Made by a program: the position numbers and the translations under genes. Positions 23,777 through 32,948 of a DNA stretch of 46,770 bases are shown here, one piece after another. Within the stretch, counting starts at the first letter, position 1; the number at the start of each line of letters is the position of its first letter. The notes beneath the pieces are model-generated. The model made no database searches. It saw only the letters and a program-made list of their open reading frames with translations, and had not been told where the DNA came from. Origin of the DNA: Pirellulales bacterium (GTDB lineage: Bacteria; Planctomycetota; Planctomycetia; Pirellulales; JACPPG01); the NCBI GenBank assembly GCA_036490175.1, contig DASXEJ010000082.1, positions 1-46,770 on the forward strand, in the 5' to 3' direction.

Positions 23777-26584
23777 ATGACACGATTGCGCCAAAACTGC
23801 CTGCCATTGCTGTTGGTGGCGGCCGCCGGGTCGGCGACCCTGGTAGTGGGAATTGCCATGCGCCGTGTCGATGGAACACGGGCGCCGGCGTTCGGCTTGC
23901 AAACTGCTCCCGCGTCGAGCGTCGTAACGGACAACGGGCCGCAGTCGCCGCACGTAGGCTCCGCCAAGGCATCGGTATGGCAGCCAGTGGCATGGAACGA
24001 AGAGGCGACAGGCAATTCGGTGCGCGTCGCTTCCGTCGAATCAGCCACGCTACCGTCGGCTCAGAATCGGCCCGTCGTGAAAATTGCGCAACGTGCCGTG
24101 CGGTCCGTTCCCGCGACAGCGCCGATTGTCATTTCGGGCAGTGCCCAGGACGGCAACTACGGTGCCGAGGCGCTCGCTGCGTCTCCGGCAGCACCCACGG
24201 TCCGAGTCGTTACTCAACCAGTGGTTGCGCAACCGGCCGTTGCTGATCCCACGATTGCGCCACCAGCCACCACGGACGCCGTAAACGTTGAGCCTTCTCC
24301 TGCACCCGCAACGCCAGTCGTTCGCGCTGTACAACGACAGAAGCTTTCGGACCTTTCCGTTCTCGGATCTGATACCGACGAGGATGCCGCAGGGGATTCG
24401 ACAGGGGATTCCACCGAACAGGCAGACGAAGGGCAGCCAGCGGTCGACGTAGGCGGGGCGGCTTCTCGGCGCGAAGACGTTGCCGATCTGTCCACGCCCG
24501 AGCCGTACGTGAGCATGAACGAGACGGTCGCCGCGCAGCGCGCCCCGGTAAAAAATGACGCGGCTCCGGCGAAATCAAACGAGTTATTCGCGCCTCCCGC
24601 ATTGCCTCGCGGCTTTGGCATTGGCCTCCCGCGCATCTCGCGCAGCACGGCAAAGAATCCGACGTCGGGCCAGGCGCCTCGCGGTGTCCGTGGCACGCCT
24701 AACAACAATCGCCCGCCGGTTGTCAGTGCCGCGCCTGAGTCCACGCGTGACGGTGCGAGTGAGGTGGTGGACACGGATGCCGCGAATATCGATTCAGCAG
24801 ATCGTTACTCGGCGAATAATGATTCGTCCGTTGTCCCTGACGACACCAGTGTACGGATGGTGCTTCCAAATTCAGGGGGAACACCGATCTCGGCGAACAG
24901 CAACTCCGCCCCGAGTGAGCCGACGACGGACCCGATCGTGACTCCTAACTTGCAACAACCGCGATCCGAACAGTTTGTCGCGGAAAGTGCCGCGCCAACG
25001 ATGGCGTCTGCCGTGACACCGGCGCCGACGATTACGTCGCCCACGGTCAGACCGGCAACACCGATGCCGCAGCGGCCCGTGGCATCGGCACCTGTTTCCG
25101 AGCGGGGAATGCGCATGCGACAGGTGCCGCCGCAACCGGTTGCACCGTGGGCCATGCCGCCGACACCTCGTGCCGCAGTCGCGTCACGGGATGCGCAACC
25201 GGTGCCTGCACCGGCTGCGAAGCAAGCCCCGCAGGTGGCGGCCAAACCCGCGTCACCACCGCCTCCCGTTCCTGCGGTCGCCGCGCAGCCTGTGCCCGTC
25301 GTCGACCCAAAGCCGGTTCCGCCGAGCGTTACCCAGAAGAACGTGATGGTATTGGCACCTCCCGCGGTCGACCCATCGCGCCGCACGATGATGCCGGCTG
25401 CCACGCCGCCTGCTCCTGTCCGACAGCAGGTTCAAGCACAGCGGCCGCCAGCGATGCAGCAGCCGGGTTTCGCCCCGGCACCCGTTCCGATGCCGCTGGC
25501 AAATGTCCCGCCGGCACGGCCGCCCTATTTGATGGTGGTGGCTCAGCGTGCCCAGGAACACATCGACTACGGGTTCAACCTGGCGGAACGAGGAGCCATT
25601 TTCTCGTCCGAGACCGAGTTCAACGAGGCCTTGCTCCTCGTCGCACAAGCCATGGATGCAGCCGAACACACTCACATCCACAGCGACGCCATGCGGACGG
25701 CCATGCGGGCCTTTCGTGAGGCCGACGACTTCGTGCCGCGAGATGCGATCGAGCCGAATATTTCACAAATTGTCACTACCCATCAGACTCCGGTGTTGAA
25801 GCGGACAGATACGAACCAGATGCCGCTATTGGTGGCGATGCAGGAATATTACACGTACGGACAATATCAGCTGGGGGTCGCCGGAGGGCATGAGCCGACC
25901 GCCGCCGCCGCGTTGTACGGGCTGGCTCGGCTGCAATCCGTTCTGGGCACGGGCAACGACATGAAAAAGATGATGTGCGGACCGAAAGCCATTGCCCTGC
26001 ACCAGGCGGCCCTGGCCATCGATGGGACGAATTACGCCGCTGCTAACGAGCTGGGAGTTTTGTTGGCCCGCTATGGCCAATGGCCCGAAGCACAAGCCGC
26101 GTTTTTGCAGAGCGTCTGCGTTTCGCCGCAGCTAGAGAGCTGGCGGAATCTGGCCGTGTCGTATGAATCGCTGGGAGACATGAACGCCGCGAAAAATGCT
26201 TGGGGACGATACGAGTTGGCTCGCCAGGCTAAGCAAACCAACACGGTGGGCGGCGGCGACCGGCCGATGGTGAACTTCGTCGATACCGAGACTTTTGTCC
26301 GCGCCTCGGGCGGGCCCGAAGCCGGCGACATGTCGGTACCACAACCACGGGCGGCAGAGCAGTCTGTGGCCGGGGCACCGCGCCAGGGTGCGCCGCCGCA
26401 AATGCAGCCGCCACAACAGCAGACCCAGCAGCCCGCCGGGCAGCAACCCGTGACCCAGGCCCGGGCCGACGAATATCCGTTGAACTGGCTTAAGACCAAG
26501 GTCACCGCCGCATTTTCCAGTAACAGCAACAGCAACAGCAATACGGCGCAACAAACCGGCGGCCAGCAGCTGCAGCGGCGCTAA
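23777..26584 (+). CDS. Large Pro/Ala-rich exported protein with C-terminal TPR repeats
   Basis: This product has 935 residues from the ATG at 23777; a GTG 9 bases earlier is also possible and neither has a clear ribosome site. Residues about 6-27 (NCLPLLLVAAAGSATLVVGI) form a signal or anchor helix. Residues 40-575 are low complexity, rich in Pro, Ala, Val, Gln, Thr and Ser, with no fold predicted by eye. From about 580 a helical part begins (AQEHIDYGFNLAERGA), followed by TPR-like helices near 735-815, including ELGVLLARYGQWPEAQAAFL and NLAVSYESLGDMNAAKNAWG. The tail is Gln/Pro-rich and ends in an NSNSNSN run. The SLBB exporter gene starts 24 bases later. The long disordered part may span a wall or periplasm; that is inference. 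Confidence 0.83.
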   Translation: MTRLRQNCLPLLLVAAAGSATLVVGIAMRRVDGTRAPAFGLQTAPASSVVTDNGPQSPHVGSAKASVWQPVAWNEEATGNSVRVASVESATLPSAQNRPVVKIAQRAVRSVPATAPIVISGSAQDGNYGAEALAASPAAPTVRVVTQPVVAQPAVADPTIAPPATTDAVNVEPSPAPATPVVRAVQRQKLSDLSVLGSDTDEDAAGDSTGDSTEQADEGQPAVDVGGAASRREDVADLSTPEPYVSMNETVAAQRAPVKNDAAPAKSNELFAPPALPRGFGIGLPRISRSTAKNPTSGQAPRGVRGTPNNNRPPVVSAAPESTRDGASEVVDTDAANIDSADRYSANNDSSVVPDDTSVRMVLPNSGGTPISANSNSAPSEPTTDPIVTPNLQQPRSEQFVAESAAPTMASAVTPAPTITSPTVRPATPMPQRPVASAPVSERGMRMRQVPPQPVAPWAMPPTPRAAVASRDAQPVPAPAAKQAPQVAAKPASPPPPVPAVAAQPVPVVDPKPVPPSVTQKNVMVLAPPAVDPSRRTMMPAATPPAPVRQQVQAQRPPAMQQPGFAPAPVPMPLANVPPARPPYLMVVAQRAQEHIDYGFNLAERGAIFSSETEFNEALLLVAQAMDAAEHTHIHSDAMRTAMRAFREADDFVPRDAIEPNISQIVTTHQTPVLKRTDTNQMPLLVAMQEYYTYGQYQLGVAGGHEPTAAAALYGLARLQSVLGTGNDMKKMMCGPKAIALHQAALAIDGTNYAAANELGVLLARYGQWPEAQAAFLQSVCVSPQLESWRNLAVSYESLGDMNAAKNAWGRYELARQAKQTNTVGGGDRPMVNFVDTETFVRASGGPEAGDMSVPQPRAAEQSVAGAPRQGAPPQMQPPQQQTQQPAGQQPVTQARADEYPLNWLKTKVTAAFSSNSNSNSNTAQQTGGQQLQRR
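26522..26539 (+). repeat. AACAGC hexanucleotide repeat, three units
   Basis: Three exact AACAGC units near the end of the TPR protein gene encode alternating Asn-Ser. Because the unit is six bases, gain or loss of units would keep the frame. Confidence 0.7.
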
Positions 26585-26608
26585 TGTGACGTCTCAGGGA
26601 CAGCAAGC

Positions 26609-28048
26609 GTGCAAGGGAACAGAAACGTGACAGGGATTCGGAAAATCGCAGTTTGCCGCGCCGTAATCCAGGCCGGCCGGCTCGTCATGCTGATCCTGGC
26701 AAGCGCCAACTGCGCGATTGCCCAACAGCCCGCCTCGGTCCCCGCGCCCAAGCCCGCCGTAAAGGTGGCAGGCCGGATCATGTTTGCCGACGAGACGCCG
26801 ACGGCGCAGCCGTTCAACAACGCGAATCCCGCGCCCACGGGCGAGCCCGTTGCACCACCAAAGATCGCGCCGTTACCTGAAGACGACGACATGAAAGTCC
26901 TCAACAACGGCCCCTACGGCTACGATGCCGCTGCCGGTCAATACGGCGCGGGCGCGGCGCCGGTTGCGGCGTGGCCAAGTGAAAATGATTGTCCCCCGGT
27001 GCCCAACTATCGCTGCGGCGTGAAGTGCCAACCGGGTGGCGAGTGCTACGAATTGAATTGGAAGGCCATGCGGCCGATTCCCTGGCAAATTTTTGCCCAA
27101 GGTGAATACATTGGCCCCCATCGTCTGCGGCACGTGCCGGAATACCGACTTCGCGTCGATGATCACATCCTATTGCTATTCCGCCTGACGACGGTGCCGA
27201 CAGAGCAGGCTTATGAATTGACCGTGGGGGACGTGCTGCAGGTCGAATCGCTCACCAATGCCGATTTGGACCGCAGCGTCATCATTCAGCCGGACGGCAC
27301 CATTACGCTGCGGTTGCTGGGGCAGGTGCGCGTGGCTGGTCGGACGATCGACGATGTGCGGAAGGACTTAGAGGATCAATACCAGCGATTCGTCCGCGAG
27401 CCATCGATTACGGTAACGCCGACCAAGCTCAACTCGAAGCTGGAAGAATTGCGTGCCACGATCGACGCCCGCCAAGGCTTTGGCGGTCAACAACGCGAAG
27501 TGCGGGTCACGCCTGAAGGGACGATTCAACTGCCCGGCATCGGCTCTGTGCCAGCCCAGGGATTGACGCTCTCGGAACTGAAGCGCGAGATCGACACTCG
27601 CTACAAGGTGTTAGTCAACGGGTTTGACGTGACGCCGCTGTTGAATAGCCGTGCGCCGCGCTATATCTACGTAGTGGGCGAGGTAACTCAACCGGGCCGG
27701 TACGAGCTGGTTGCTCCGACGACCGCGATGCAGTCGATCGCACTGGCCGGCGGCTGGAAGCTGGGCGGTAACCTGGCCCACGTGGTCGTTTTTCGCCGCG
27801 ACGATTGCTGGCAACTGATGGCCACGGTGCTCGAGATACACTTGCCTTTGTTCGGCAAGAAGCCCTGCCCCGCAGACGAAATCTGGTTACGCGACTCCGA
27901 CATCATCGTCGTGCCGAAACGGCCCATCAAGGTCGTCGACGACGCCATCGAACTGGTCTTCACCCGCGGCCTCTACGGCGTGATTCCGTTCCAGTACACC
28001 GTCTTCCAGGGTCTGACAAACGTCGGTGGCGTGTCGGGGGCCCACTAA
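26609..28048 (+). CDS. Polysaccharide biosynthesis/export protein (Wza-like, SLBB domains)
   Basis: This product has 479 residues. It starts at a GTG at 26609 with AGGGA 8 bases upstream; a GTG at 26627 is nearly as good. A signal peptide ends near ANCAIAQ. Residues 120-155 carry four cysteines (CPPVPNYRCGVKCQPGGEC), unusual for the family. The polysaccharide-export domain follows (YELTVGDVLQVESL, VIIQPDGTITLRLLGQVRVAG), then two SLBB-type segments: VRVTPEGTIQLPGIGSVPAQ and YIYVVGEVTQPGRYELV with SIALAGGWKLGG. Such proteins form the outer-membrane passage for capsule or exopolysaccharide. No kinase, flippase or polymerase gene is adjacent. It is paired with the upstream TPR protein gene. Confidence 0.92.
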   Translation: MQGNRNVTGIRKIAVCRAVIQAGRLVMLILASANCAIAQQPASVPAPKPAVKVAGRIMFADETPTAQPFNNANPAPTGEPVAPPKIAPLPEDDDMKVLNNGPYGYDAAAGQYGAGAAPVAAWPSENDCPPVPNYRCGVKCQPGGECYELNWKAMRPIPWQIFAQGEYIGPHRLRHVPEYRLRVDDHILLLFRLTTVPTEQAYELTVGDVLQVESLTNADLDRSVIIQPDGTITLRLLGQVRVAGRTIDDVRKDLEDQYQRFVREPSITVTPTKLNSKLEELRATIDARQGFGGQQREVRVTPEGTIQLPGIGSVPAQGLTLSELKREIDTRYKVLVNGFDVTPLLNSRAPRYIYVVGEVTQPGRYELVAPTTAMQSIALAGGWKLGGNLAHVVVFRRDDCWQLMATVLEIHLPLFGKKPCPADEIWLRDSDIIVVPKRPIKVVDDAIELVFTRGLYGVIPFQYTVFQGLTNVGGVSGAH

Positions 28049-28336
28049 CGCGCCTAGCAGGCGGTTTCATCAGCGAGGGACCGGCAGCTTCGACGTATTG
28101 CGGCCCTACGCCGGCTTGCATTCTTTGAACATCGCTTGACGCGGCTGGCCGATTTCCATTCGTGGCTCCGCATTCTTGCACCGGTGCCCGGCCGCAGGCT
28201 GGTTCATTCTCGCCGCGTTGCGCTGTAAGATAGCAACCGCTTTCCCGGCAGACGGTCCGGCCTGGCTGGCCGACACAGTGCCCGGGAGAGTGACCCTCGC
28301 GATCAACTTTGCCCTTCTTCGAACGGACAACTTGGA

Positions 28337-29281
28337 ATGAACACAGATCAATTGTTATTCGTGCCAGATTTACAGCAGACTTCGACAGTAGGGCAGAGGG
28401 GGGCAACTCTGGCTTGCCTTCGCGCCTGCTTTGCCGGTTTGGCCGCGGTTGCGATCATGCTCGGCCTTTCGGCCGGCCAATCCGCGCAGGCAAAGGACAA
28501 GAAAATCGTCCTCGTCGCCGGCACACCCAGCCACGGACGCGGTGATCACGAGTTCAATGCCGGCGTACAACTGCTGAAGCAGTGCTTGGATCAGGTGCCG
28601 GGAATTCACTGCGACGCGTATCTGAACGGCTGGCCCAAAGAGCCCAAGGTGCTCGACGACGCCGATGCCGTCATGCTCTATATGGATGGCGGGTCCGGCC
28701 ATCCTTTGATTCGTGAGGCGAACCTGGCGCAGATGCGGGCTTTGGTCGCGCGCGGCGTCGGCCTGGTGTGCGTGCATTACGCCGTCGAAGTGCCCAAAGA
28801 CCGCGGCGGTCCGGAACTGATCGATTGGATCGGCGGCTACTACGAGACCGGCTATTCGATCAACCCGCACTGGGTGGCGCAAATCAAGAGCCTGCCGGAA
28901 CATCCCATCACGCGCGGAGTGAAGCCCTTCTCGATTCGCGACGAATGGTACTTCAACATGCGGTTCCGTCCTGAGATGGAGGGGGTCATTCCCATCGTCA
29001 GTGCCACGCCGCCTGACGGCGTGCGCGGAACTCCGGCCGCCAAGGAGCATCCGGGGCGTGAGGAGGTCCTGGCATGGGCCGTCGAGCGTCCTGACGGCGG
29101 CCGCGGTTTCGGGTTCACCGGTGGTCACTTTCACATCAATTGGGGTGACGACTATTTCCGCAAGCTCATTCTCAACGCGCTCGTATGGGCGGCCCACGGC
29201 GACGTACCAGCCGACGGTGTCCCCTCGATGGTGGCGCGCGAGGATCTGAAGAAGAATCTCGATCCGAAGGGAAAGAAATAG
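28337..29281 (+). CDS. Secreted ThuA-like domain protein
   Basis: This is a 314-residue exported protein. The signal peptide is long: a 25-residue lead, then ACFAGLAAVAIMLGLSAGQS and a cut near AQAKD. The ThuA (glutamine amidotransferase-like) fold covers about residues 55-290: KIVLVAGTPSHGRGDHEFNA, DADAVMLYMDGGSGHPL, VARGVGLVCVHYAVE, and the end GFGFTGGHFHINWGDDYFRK. ThuA was named from trehalose use in rhizobia; planctomycetes carry many secreted paralogues, often tied to sugar breakdown. The exact reaction is unknown. A short linker DPKGKK closes the protein. Confidence 0.9.
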   Translation: MNTDQLLFVPDLQQTSTVGQRGATLACLRACFAGLAAVAIMLGLSAGQSAQAKDKKIVLVAGTPSHGRGDHEFNAGVQLLKQCLDQVPGIHCDAYLNGWPKEPKVLDDADAVMLYMDGGSGHPLIREANLAQMRALVARGVGLVCVHYAVEVPKDRGGPELIDWIGGYYETGYSINPHWVAQIKSLPEHPITRGVKPFSIRDEWYFNMRFRPEMEGVIPIVSATPPDGVRGTPAAKEHPGREEVLAWAVERPDGGRGFGFTGGHFHINWGDDYFRKLILNALVWAAHGDVPADGVPSMVAREDLKKNLDPKGKK

Positions 29282-29358
29282 CGGACGTAGGGTAAAGAAC
29301 ACCAGCAGTTCTAGCCATCTCACGCTAACCGCTCCTTGCGCATTGCAAAGGGCTACGC

Positions 29359-29913
29359 ATGCAGCGCGTCAAGCCAGCGAGAAGACTTGCACTTTTTGCC
29401 GTAGTAGTCGTGCTGATGGCGGATGCGGTGGTGACCATCCTCCTGGATGGCCGTTTGCCGGAGGCCATTCAGTGGGCATTTCAGGCCGCTGTTCTATTGC
29501 TACTAACGGCCTATTTACTGCTGTACGTGCGCGAACGACGTTCGCCGCGACTGCAATTTGGTACGGCTTCGATCTTCGCATTCGTGACGCTTGCTGCGTT
29601 CGATGCTTGGGCTTGGCGCTTGGGTTTGGGGGCTCCTTTTACAACGATGCTTGTCGCCGGCCTTCTGCTGTACTGGCGGGTTTGGATTCGTCGCTACGAG
29701 CCCCTGGGCTGGCTCAGCGTGATCATCATGTGCGGACTGACGTTCCTGTTCCTGCTGTCTAGCATGTTTGTTACAGCGTACTTGCTTGACCTGCCTAAAT
29801 CCGAAAAAGCTGCGGTCGATTCTCAACCGGCTGTTTCGTCCATCTTGATTGTCGGTGCTTTGCATCTCGCTCCGGCAACCGTTGGCACGCTGGGCACCCT
29901 GCCGTTATGCTAG
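29359..29913 (+). CDS. Multi-pass membrane protein of unknown function
   Basis: This product has 184 residues with about five hydrophobic helices: LALFAVVVVLMADAVVTILL, AFQAAVLLLLTAYLLLYV, SIFAFVTLAAFDAWAW, FTTMLVAGLLLYWRVWI and LSVIIMCGLTFLFLLSSMFV, then a less hydrophobic tail. Basic residues at the N-terminus and between helices (RERRSPR, RRYEP) fit a cytoplasmic start. No family recognised. It lies between two secreted-protein genes on the same strand and has no clear ribosome site. Confidence 0.68.
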   Translation: MQRVKPARRLALFAVVVVLMADAVVTILLDGRLPEAIQWAFQAAVLLLLTAYLLLYVRERRSPRLQFGTASIFAFVTLAAFDAWAWRLGLGAPFTTMLVAGLLLYWRVWIRRYEPLGWLSVIIMCGLTFLFLLSSMFVTAYLLDLPKSEKAAVDSQPAVSSILIVGALHLAPATVGTLGTLPLC

Positions 29914-29965
29914 GGAGGCCTGCCTGCTCCGCCCGTGTTCCCGCCTTTGCCTGGAGTTTTGACGC

Positions 29966-31231
29966 GTGCAGCGCCACCTACTTTTCCTGATGCTCTTGTT
30001 CATGCCTGCACCGTCTTGGGCGGGCGAATCGTGGCCGCAATTTCGTGGGCCGGACGGGCAAGGGCATGCGGATGCTGTCGGTTTGCCGGTGACCTGGAGC
30101 GACGACGAGAACGTCACCTGGAAGACGGCCATTGCCGGACGCGGATGGTCTTCTCCTGTAGTCGACGGGGATCGCATCTGGCTCACCACAGCACTCGACG
30201 ACGGTCGTTCGCTGCACGCCCTTTGCATCGACCGCGCGTCGGGCCGCATCGTGCATGACGAGCATGTGTTCAACATCGACGAGCCGGCAAAGATTAACGC
30301 CAAGAACAGCTATGCCTCGCCCACGCCGGTCATCGAAGGCGACCGCGTGTGGGTTCACTTTGGGACATATGGAACCGCCTGCCTTGATAGCCGTAGCGGT
30401 AAGATCCTGTGGACCAATAACGAATTGAAGTTGGACCACAAGGAAGGTCCCGGCAGTTCCCCGATTCTGGTGGGCAATCTGCTTGTCGTAAATTGCGACG
30501 GCATGGATGTGCAATATGTTGTCGCTCTGGATAAACGCACAGGAAGCATCGTTTGGAAAGCCGAACGATCGGGGCGCAAGAATGCCGATCCCGACCTGCG
30601 AAAGGCCTATTCCACTCCGCTCGCGATCGATGTCGCCGGGCGCAAGCAAATCGTCAGCGTCGGTGCGGATCGGGCCAGTGCCTACGACGCCGCGACCGGT
30701 GCCGAGTTGTGGTACGTCGATTTCGAGGGCTTTTCCAACGTGCCGCGCCCACTGTTCGCAGGCGGCCTCGTGATTCTGGACACGGGTTATATGAAGCCGC
30801 AACTGTGGGCCATACGGCCGGACGGCGCGGGGGACGTCACCGAGTCGCACATCGTTTGGCGCGTGAAGAACCAGGTGCCAGCGAACCCTTCGCCTGTTGT
30901 CGTCGACCAGAATCTGTATATGGTAAGCGATCAAGGAGTGCTCACGTGTCTGGAAGTGCAGACGGGCAAGGAACGCTTCAAGTCGCGCTTGGGAGGCAAC
31001 TTCTCGGCCAGCCCGATCTCGGCGGCTGGCAATGTCTATTTTTTTTCCGAGGAAGGCGAGACGACGGTCACCGAGGCCAGCGCCGAGCTGAAAGAAGTCG
31101 CCCGCAACCGGCTCCCGGGGCGAATCATGGCTTCGCCCGCCGTGGCGGGTCGCGCGATCTATCTACGGACCGACACGCACCTCTACCGTATCGAGCAGTC
31201 GGCAGCCGACGTGTCGGGGGCCGCTCCGTAG
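29966..31231 (+). CDS. Secreted PQQ-type beta-propeller protein (BamB-like)
   Basis: This product has 421 residues from a GTG at 29966 with GGAG 9 bases upstream. The signal peptide MQRHLLFLMLLFMPAPSWA is followed by the typical planctomycete opening WPQFRGPDGQGHA. Eight repeated blades share a SP-x-V-x(2)-DR-x-(I/V) pattern, for example SSPVVDGDRIWLTT, PTPVIEGDRVWVHF, SPILVGNLLVVNC, NPSPVVVDQNLYMVS and ASPAVAGRAIYLRT, giving an eight-bladed propeller like BamB and PQQ dehydrogenases. Residues for binding PQQ and calcium were not identified, so this is probably a non-enzymatic scaffold or a sugar-related protein. It ends 13 bases from the convergent rfbD gene. Confidence 0.9.
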   Translation: MQRHLLFLMLLFMPAPSWAGESWPQFRGPDGQGHADAVGLPVTWSDDENVTWKTAIAGRGWSSPVVDGDRIWLTTALDDGRSLHALCIDRASGRIVHDEHVFNIDEPAKINAKNSYASPTPVIEGDRVWVHFGTYGTACLDSRSGKILWTNNELKLDHKEGPGSSPILVGNLLVVNCDGMDVQYVVALDKRTGSIVWKAERSGRKNADPDLRKAYSTPLAIDVAGRKQIVSVGADRASAYDAATGAELWYVDFEGFSNVPRPLFAGGLVILDTGYMKPQLWAIRPDGAGDVTESHIVWRVKNQVPANPSPVVVDQNLYMVSDQGVLTCLEVQTGKERFKSRLGGNFSASPISAAGNVYFFSEEGETTVTEASAELKEVARNRLPGRIMASPAVAGRAIYLRTDTHLYRIEQSAADVSGAAP

Positions 31232-31244
31232 TAGCGTTCAACCG

Positions 31245-32225
31245 CTACGCAGCGCCTCCACGAAACGACGCCGCGATGGCAGGAAATTCTGCCGCGAGCG
31301 CGGCACGCCAATCAGGAAGCCTCAGGCCGAATTGCTCGAAGGCCCGGGTTCCGTCCAGTCGAGAATTATGGGGCCGCTGCGCGGGCGTGGGATAATCGGC
31401 GGTTGCGATCGGCAGCACACGCTCGATTTTGAGCGGCACGTTGTGAATTCGCGCCTGTCGAAAAATCTCTTCAGCAAATTCGTGCCAGTTGGTCTCGCCG
31501 GCGCAAGGAACGTGGTACGTTCCGCCTCGCTCGCGAAAGGCGTCCGCCGGTGAACCAGCACCGTGTTGGAGAGCGCTTTGCTTGAGGATGTGCGCTGTAG
31601 CCGAAGCGACAAGTGAGGCGGGCGTCGGTGCGCCGCACTGATCCGCGACCACTCGCAGTTCTGTCCTGTCGGCTGCCAGCTTTAGCATTGTTTTGACGAA
31701 GTTCTGGCCATGCGCGGCGTAGATCCAGGAAACGCGCAAGATTACGTGCGCAGCGCCCGCAGCCCGCACCGCGGCTTCGCCGGCGAGTTTTGTGCGTCCG
31801 TAAGCACCCAGAGGGTGCGGCGTGTCATTTTCTCGCCAGGGGCGCGTACCACTGCCGTCGAAGACATAGTCAGTCGAATAATGCACCAGCGCGCAACCCA
31901 GCTGCCGTGCCTCATCGGCCAATATTCCGGGCACAATCGCGTTGATTATCGTGGCCAGTTCGGTTTCGGTCTCGGCGCGGTCCACGGCGGTGTAAGCCGC
32001 CGCGTTGACGATCACCGTGGGACTGACCTCGCGCACCGTGGCGCGGACGGCCTCTAGATCGGTAACATCCAACGCTCGGCAAGGCGTGACGCCGCGCGTA
32101 AGCTCGGGCGCCCGAGCCGTGGCAATAACGCTGCCCAAAGGCGCGAGCGCGGCCAGCAACTCGCGGCCGACTTGGCCTGTCGACCCGATGATGAGGATTC
32201 GCTGCGACATTGGATTAGCGGACAT
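31245..32225 (-). CDS. rfbD: dTDP-4-dehydrorhamnose reductase
   Basis: This 326-residue NAD(P)H-dependent enzyme makes dTDP-L-rhamnose, the donor for rhamnose in surface polysaccharide. It has the Rossmann loop ILIIGSTGQVGRELL, VIVNAAAYTAVDRAE, LVHYSTDYVFDGSG, the catalytic pair in YGRTKLAGE, and LRVSWIYAAHGQNFVKTML. The C-terminal substrate part is FGLRLPDWRAAL. A second ATG five codons in (MSQRILIIG) may be the true start. The other rhamnose genes (rfbA, rfbB, rfbC) are not adjacent. It is divergent from purE. Confidence 0.95.
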   Translation of the reverse strand: MSANPMSQRILIIGSTGQVGRELLAALAPLGSVIATARAPELTRGVTPCRALDVTDLEAVRATVREVSPTVIVNAAAYTAVDRAETETELATIINAIVPGILADEARQLGCALVHYSTDYVFDGSGTRPWRENDTPHPLGAYGRTKLAGEAAVRAAGAAHVILRVSWIYAAHGQNFVKTMLKLAADRTELRVVADQCGAPTPASLVASATAHILKQSALQHGAGSPADAFRERGGTYHVPCAGETNWHEFAEEIFRQARIHNVPLKIERVLPIATADYPTPAQRPHNSRLDGTRAFEQFGLRLPDWRAALAAEFPAIAASFRGGAA

Positions 32226-32408
32226 GGCTACGATGCACTCTCGCCAGCGTTGCGTTCATGCCGATCGGAAAAGGGTATTTGTCGCAAACCGCGTTACGCG
32301 CCGTCCAGGCCAAATTGCGACGCATCGACGTGCCGGCCCCCTTGCCAGCACCGAGGAATATGCCATACTCGGCCGCGCGCCATAAATCGTGATGAAAGGA
32401 TAGCGAAA

Positions 32409-32903
32409 ATGCATGCAGCCGAACGACCGCTAGTGGCCATTGTGATGGGGAGTAAATCCGATTGGGAATTGATGCGGCATGCGGACGAGACATTGAACAC
32501 GTTTGACGTGGCACACGAAAGCCGCGTACTCTCGGCGCACCGCACACCCGACGAATTGCGGAGCTACATCGCCGACGCTGAATCACGCGGCGTGGAAGTT
32601 TGGATCGCCGCGGCCGGCGGAGCGGCCCATTTGGCGGGGGTTGTGGCGGCGCACACAGTGCGGCCGGTGCTCGGCGTGCCCATCCCCAGCACGTCGCTCA
32701 ATGGGCTCGATTCGCTGTTGGCCATCGTGCAGATGCCGGCCGGCATTCCCGTTGGCACATTGGCGATTGGCAAGCCCGGCGTCACGAACGCGGCCTTGCT
32801 GTCCGTCAGCATCCTGGCCACGAGCCGGCCTCCTTTGGTCGAAAAGCTTCGCAAGTTTCGCGCCGACCAGGCCAAGAAAGTGTTGAGCGAAACGCTGCCG
32901 TAG
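32409..32903 (+). CDS. purE: N5-carboxyaminoimidazole ribonucleotide mutase
   Basis: This 164-residue enzyme of purine synthesis converts N5-CAIR to CAIR. The start at 32409 follows AAAGGA by about 8 bases and gives the usual opening VAIVMGSKSDWELM; a longer frame upstream is not credible. Other motifs are ESRVLSAHRTPDEL, IAAAGGAAHLAGVVAAHT, PVLGVPIPSTSLNGLDSL and VQMPAGIPVGTLAIGKPG. SAHRTP with GSKSDW is typical of the class I enzyme that works after PurK. purK is not next to it. A hairpin directly after the stop probably ends the transcript. Confidence 0.97.
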   Translation: MHAAERPLVAIVMGSKSDWELMRHADETLNTFDVAHESRVLSAHRTPDELRSYIADAESRGVEVWIAAAGGAAHLAGVVAAHTVRPVLGVPIPSTSLNGLDSLLAIVQMPAGIPVGTLAIGKPGVTNAALLSVSILATSRPPLVEKLRKFRADQAKKVLSETLP

Positions 32904-32923
32904 AGGTTACCGCGGCAACCTTT
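32904..32923 (+). terminator. Terminator-like hairpin after purE
   Basis: AGGTT (32904-32908) pairs with AACCT (32917-32921), with a CC/GG pair inside and a small loop, followed by a short T run. It begins right after the purE stop codon. The T-tract is short, so strength is uncertain. Confidence 0.55.
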
Positions 32924-32927
32924 GAAC

Positions 32928-32948
32928 AAATCCTGCAGCGCAGGATTT
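32928..32948. terminator. Bidirectional hairpin between convergent genes
   Basis: AAATCCTGC (32928-32936) and GCAGGATTT (32940-32948) form a perfect 9-base-pair stem with three loop bases. AAA on the left and TTT on the right allow it to work on both strands. It overlaps the stop codon of the minus-strand gene ending at 32947. Confidence 0.55.

Noticed and set aside
27140-27260. Possible duplicated start of the polysaccharide-export domain (YRLRVDDHILL and YELTVGDVLQV)
   Set aside because: The two stretches are only loosely similar and the first lacks the rest of the domain; this may simply be a family-specific insertion.
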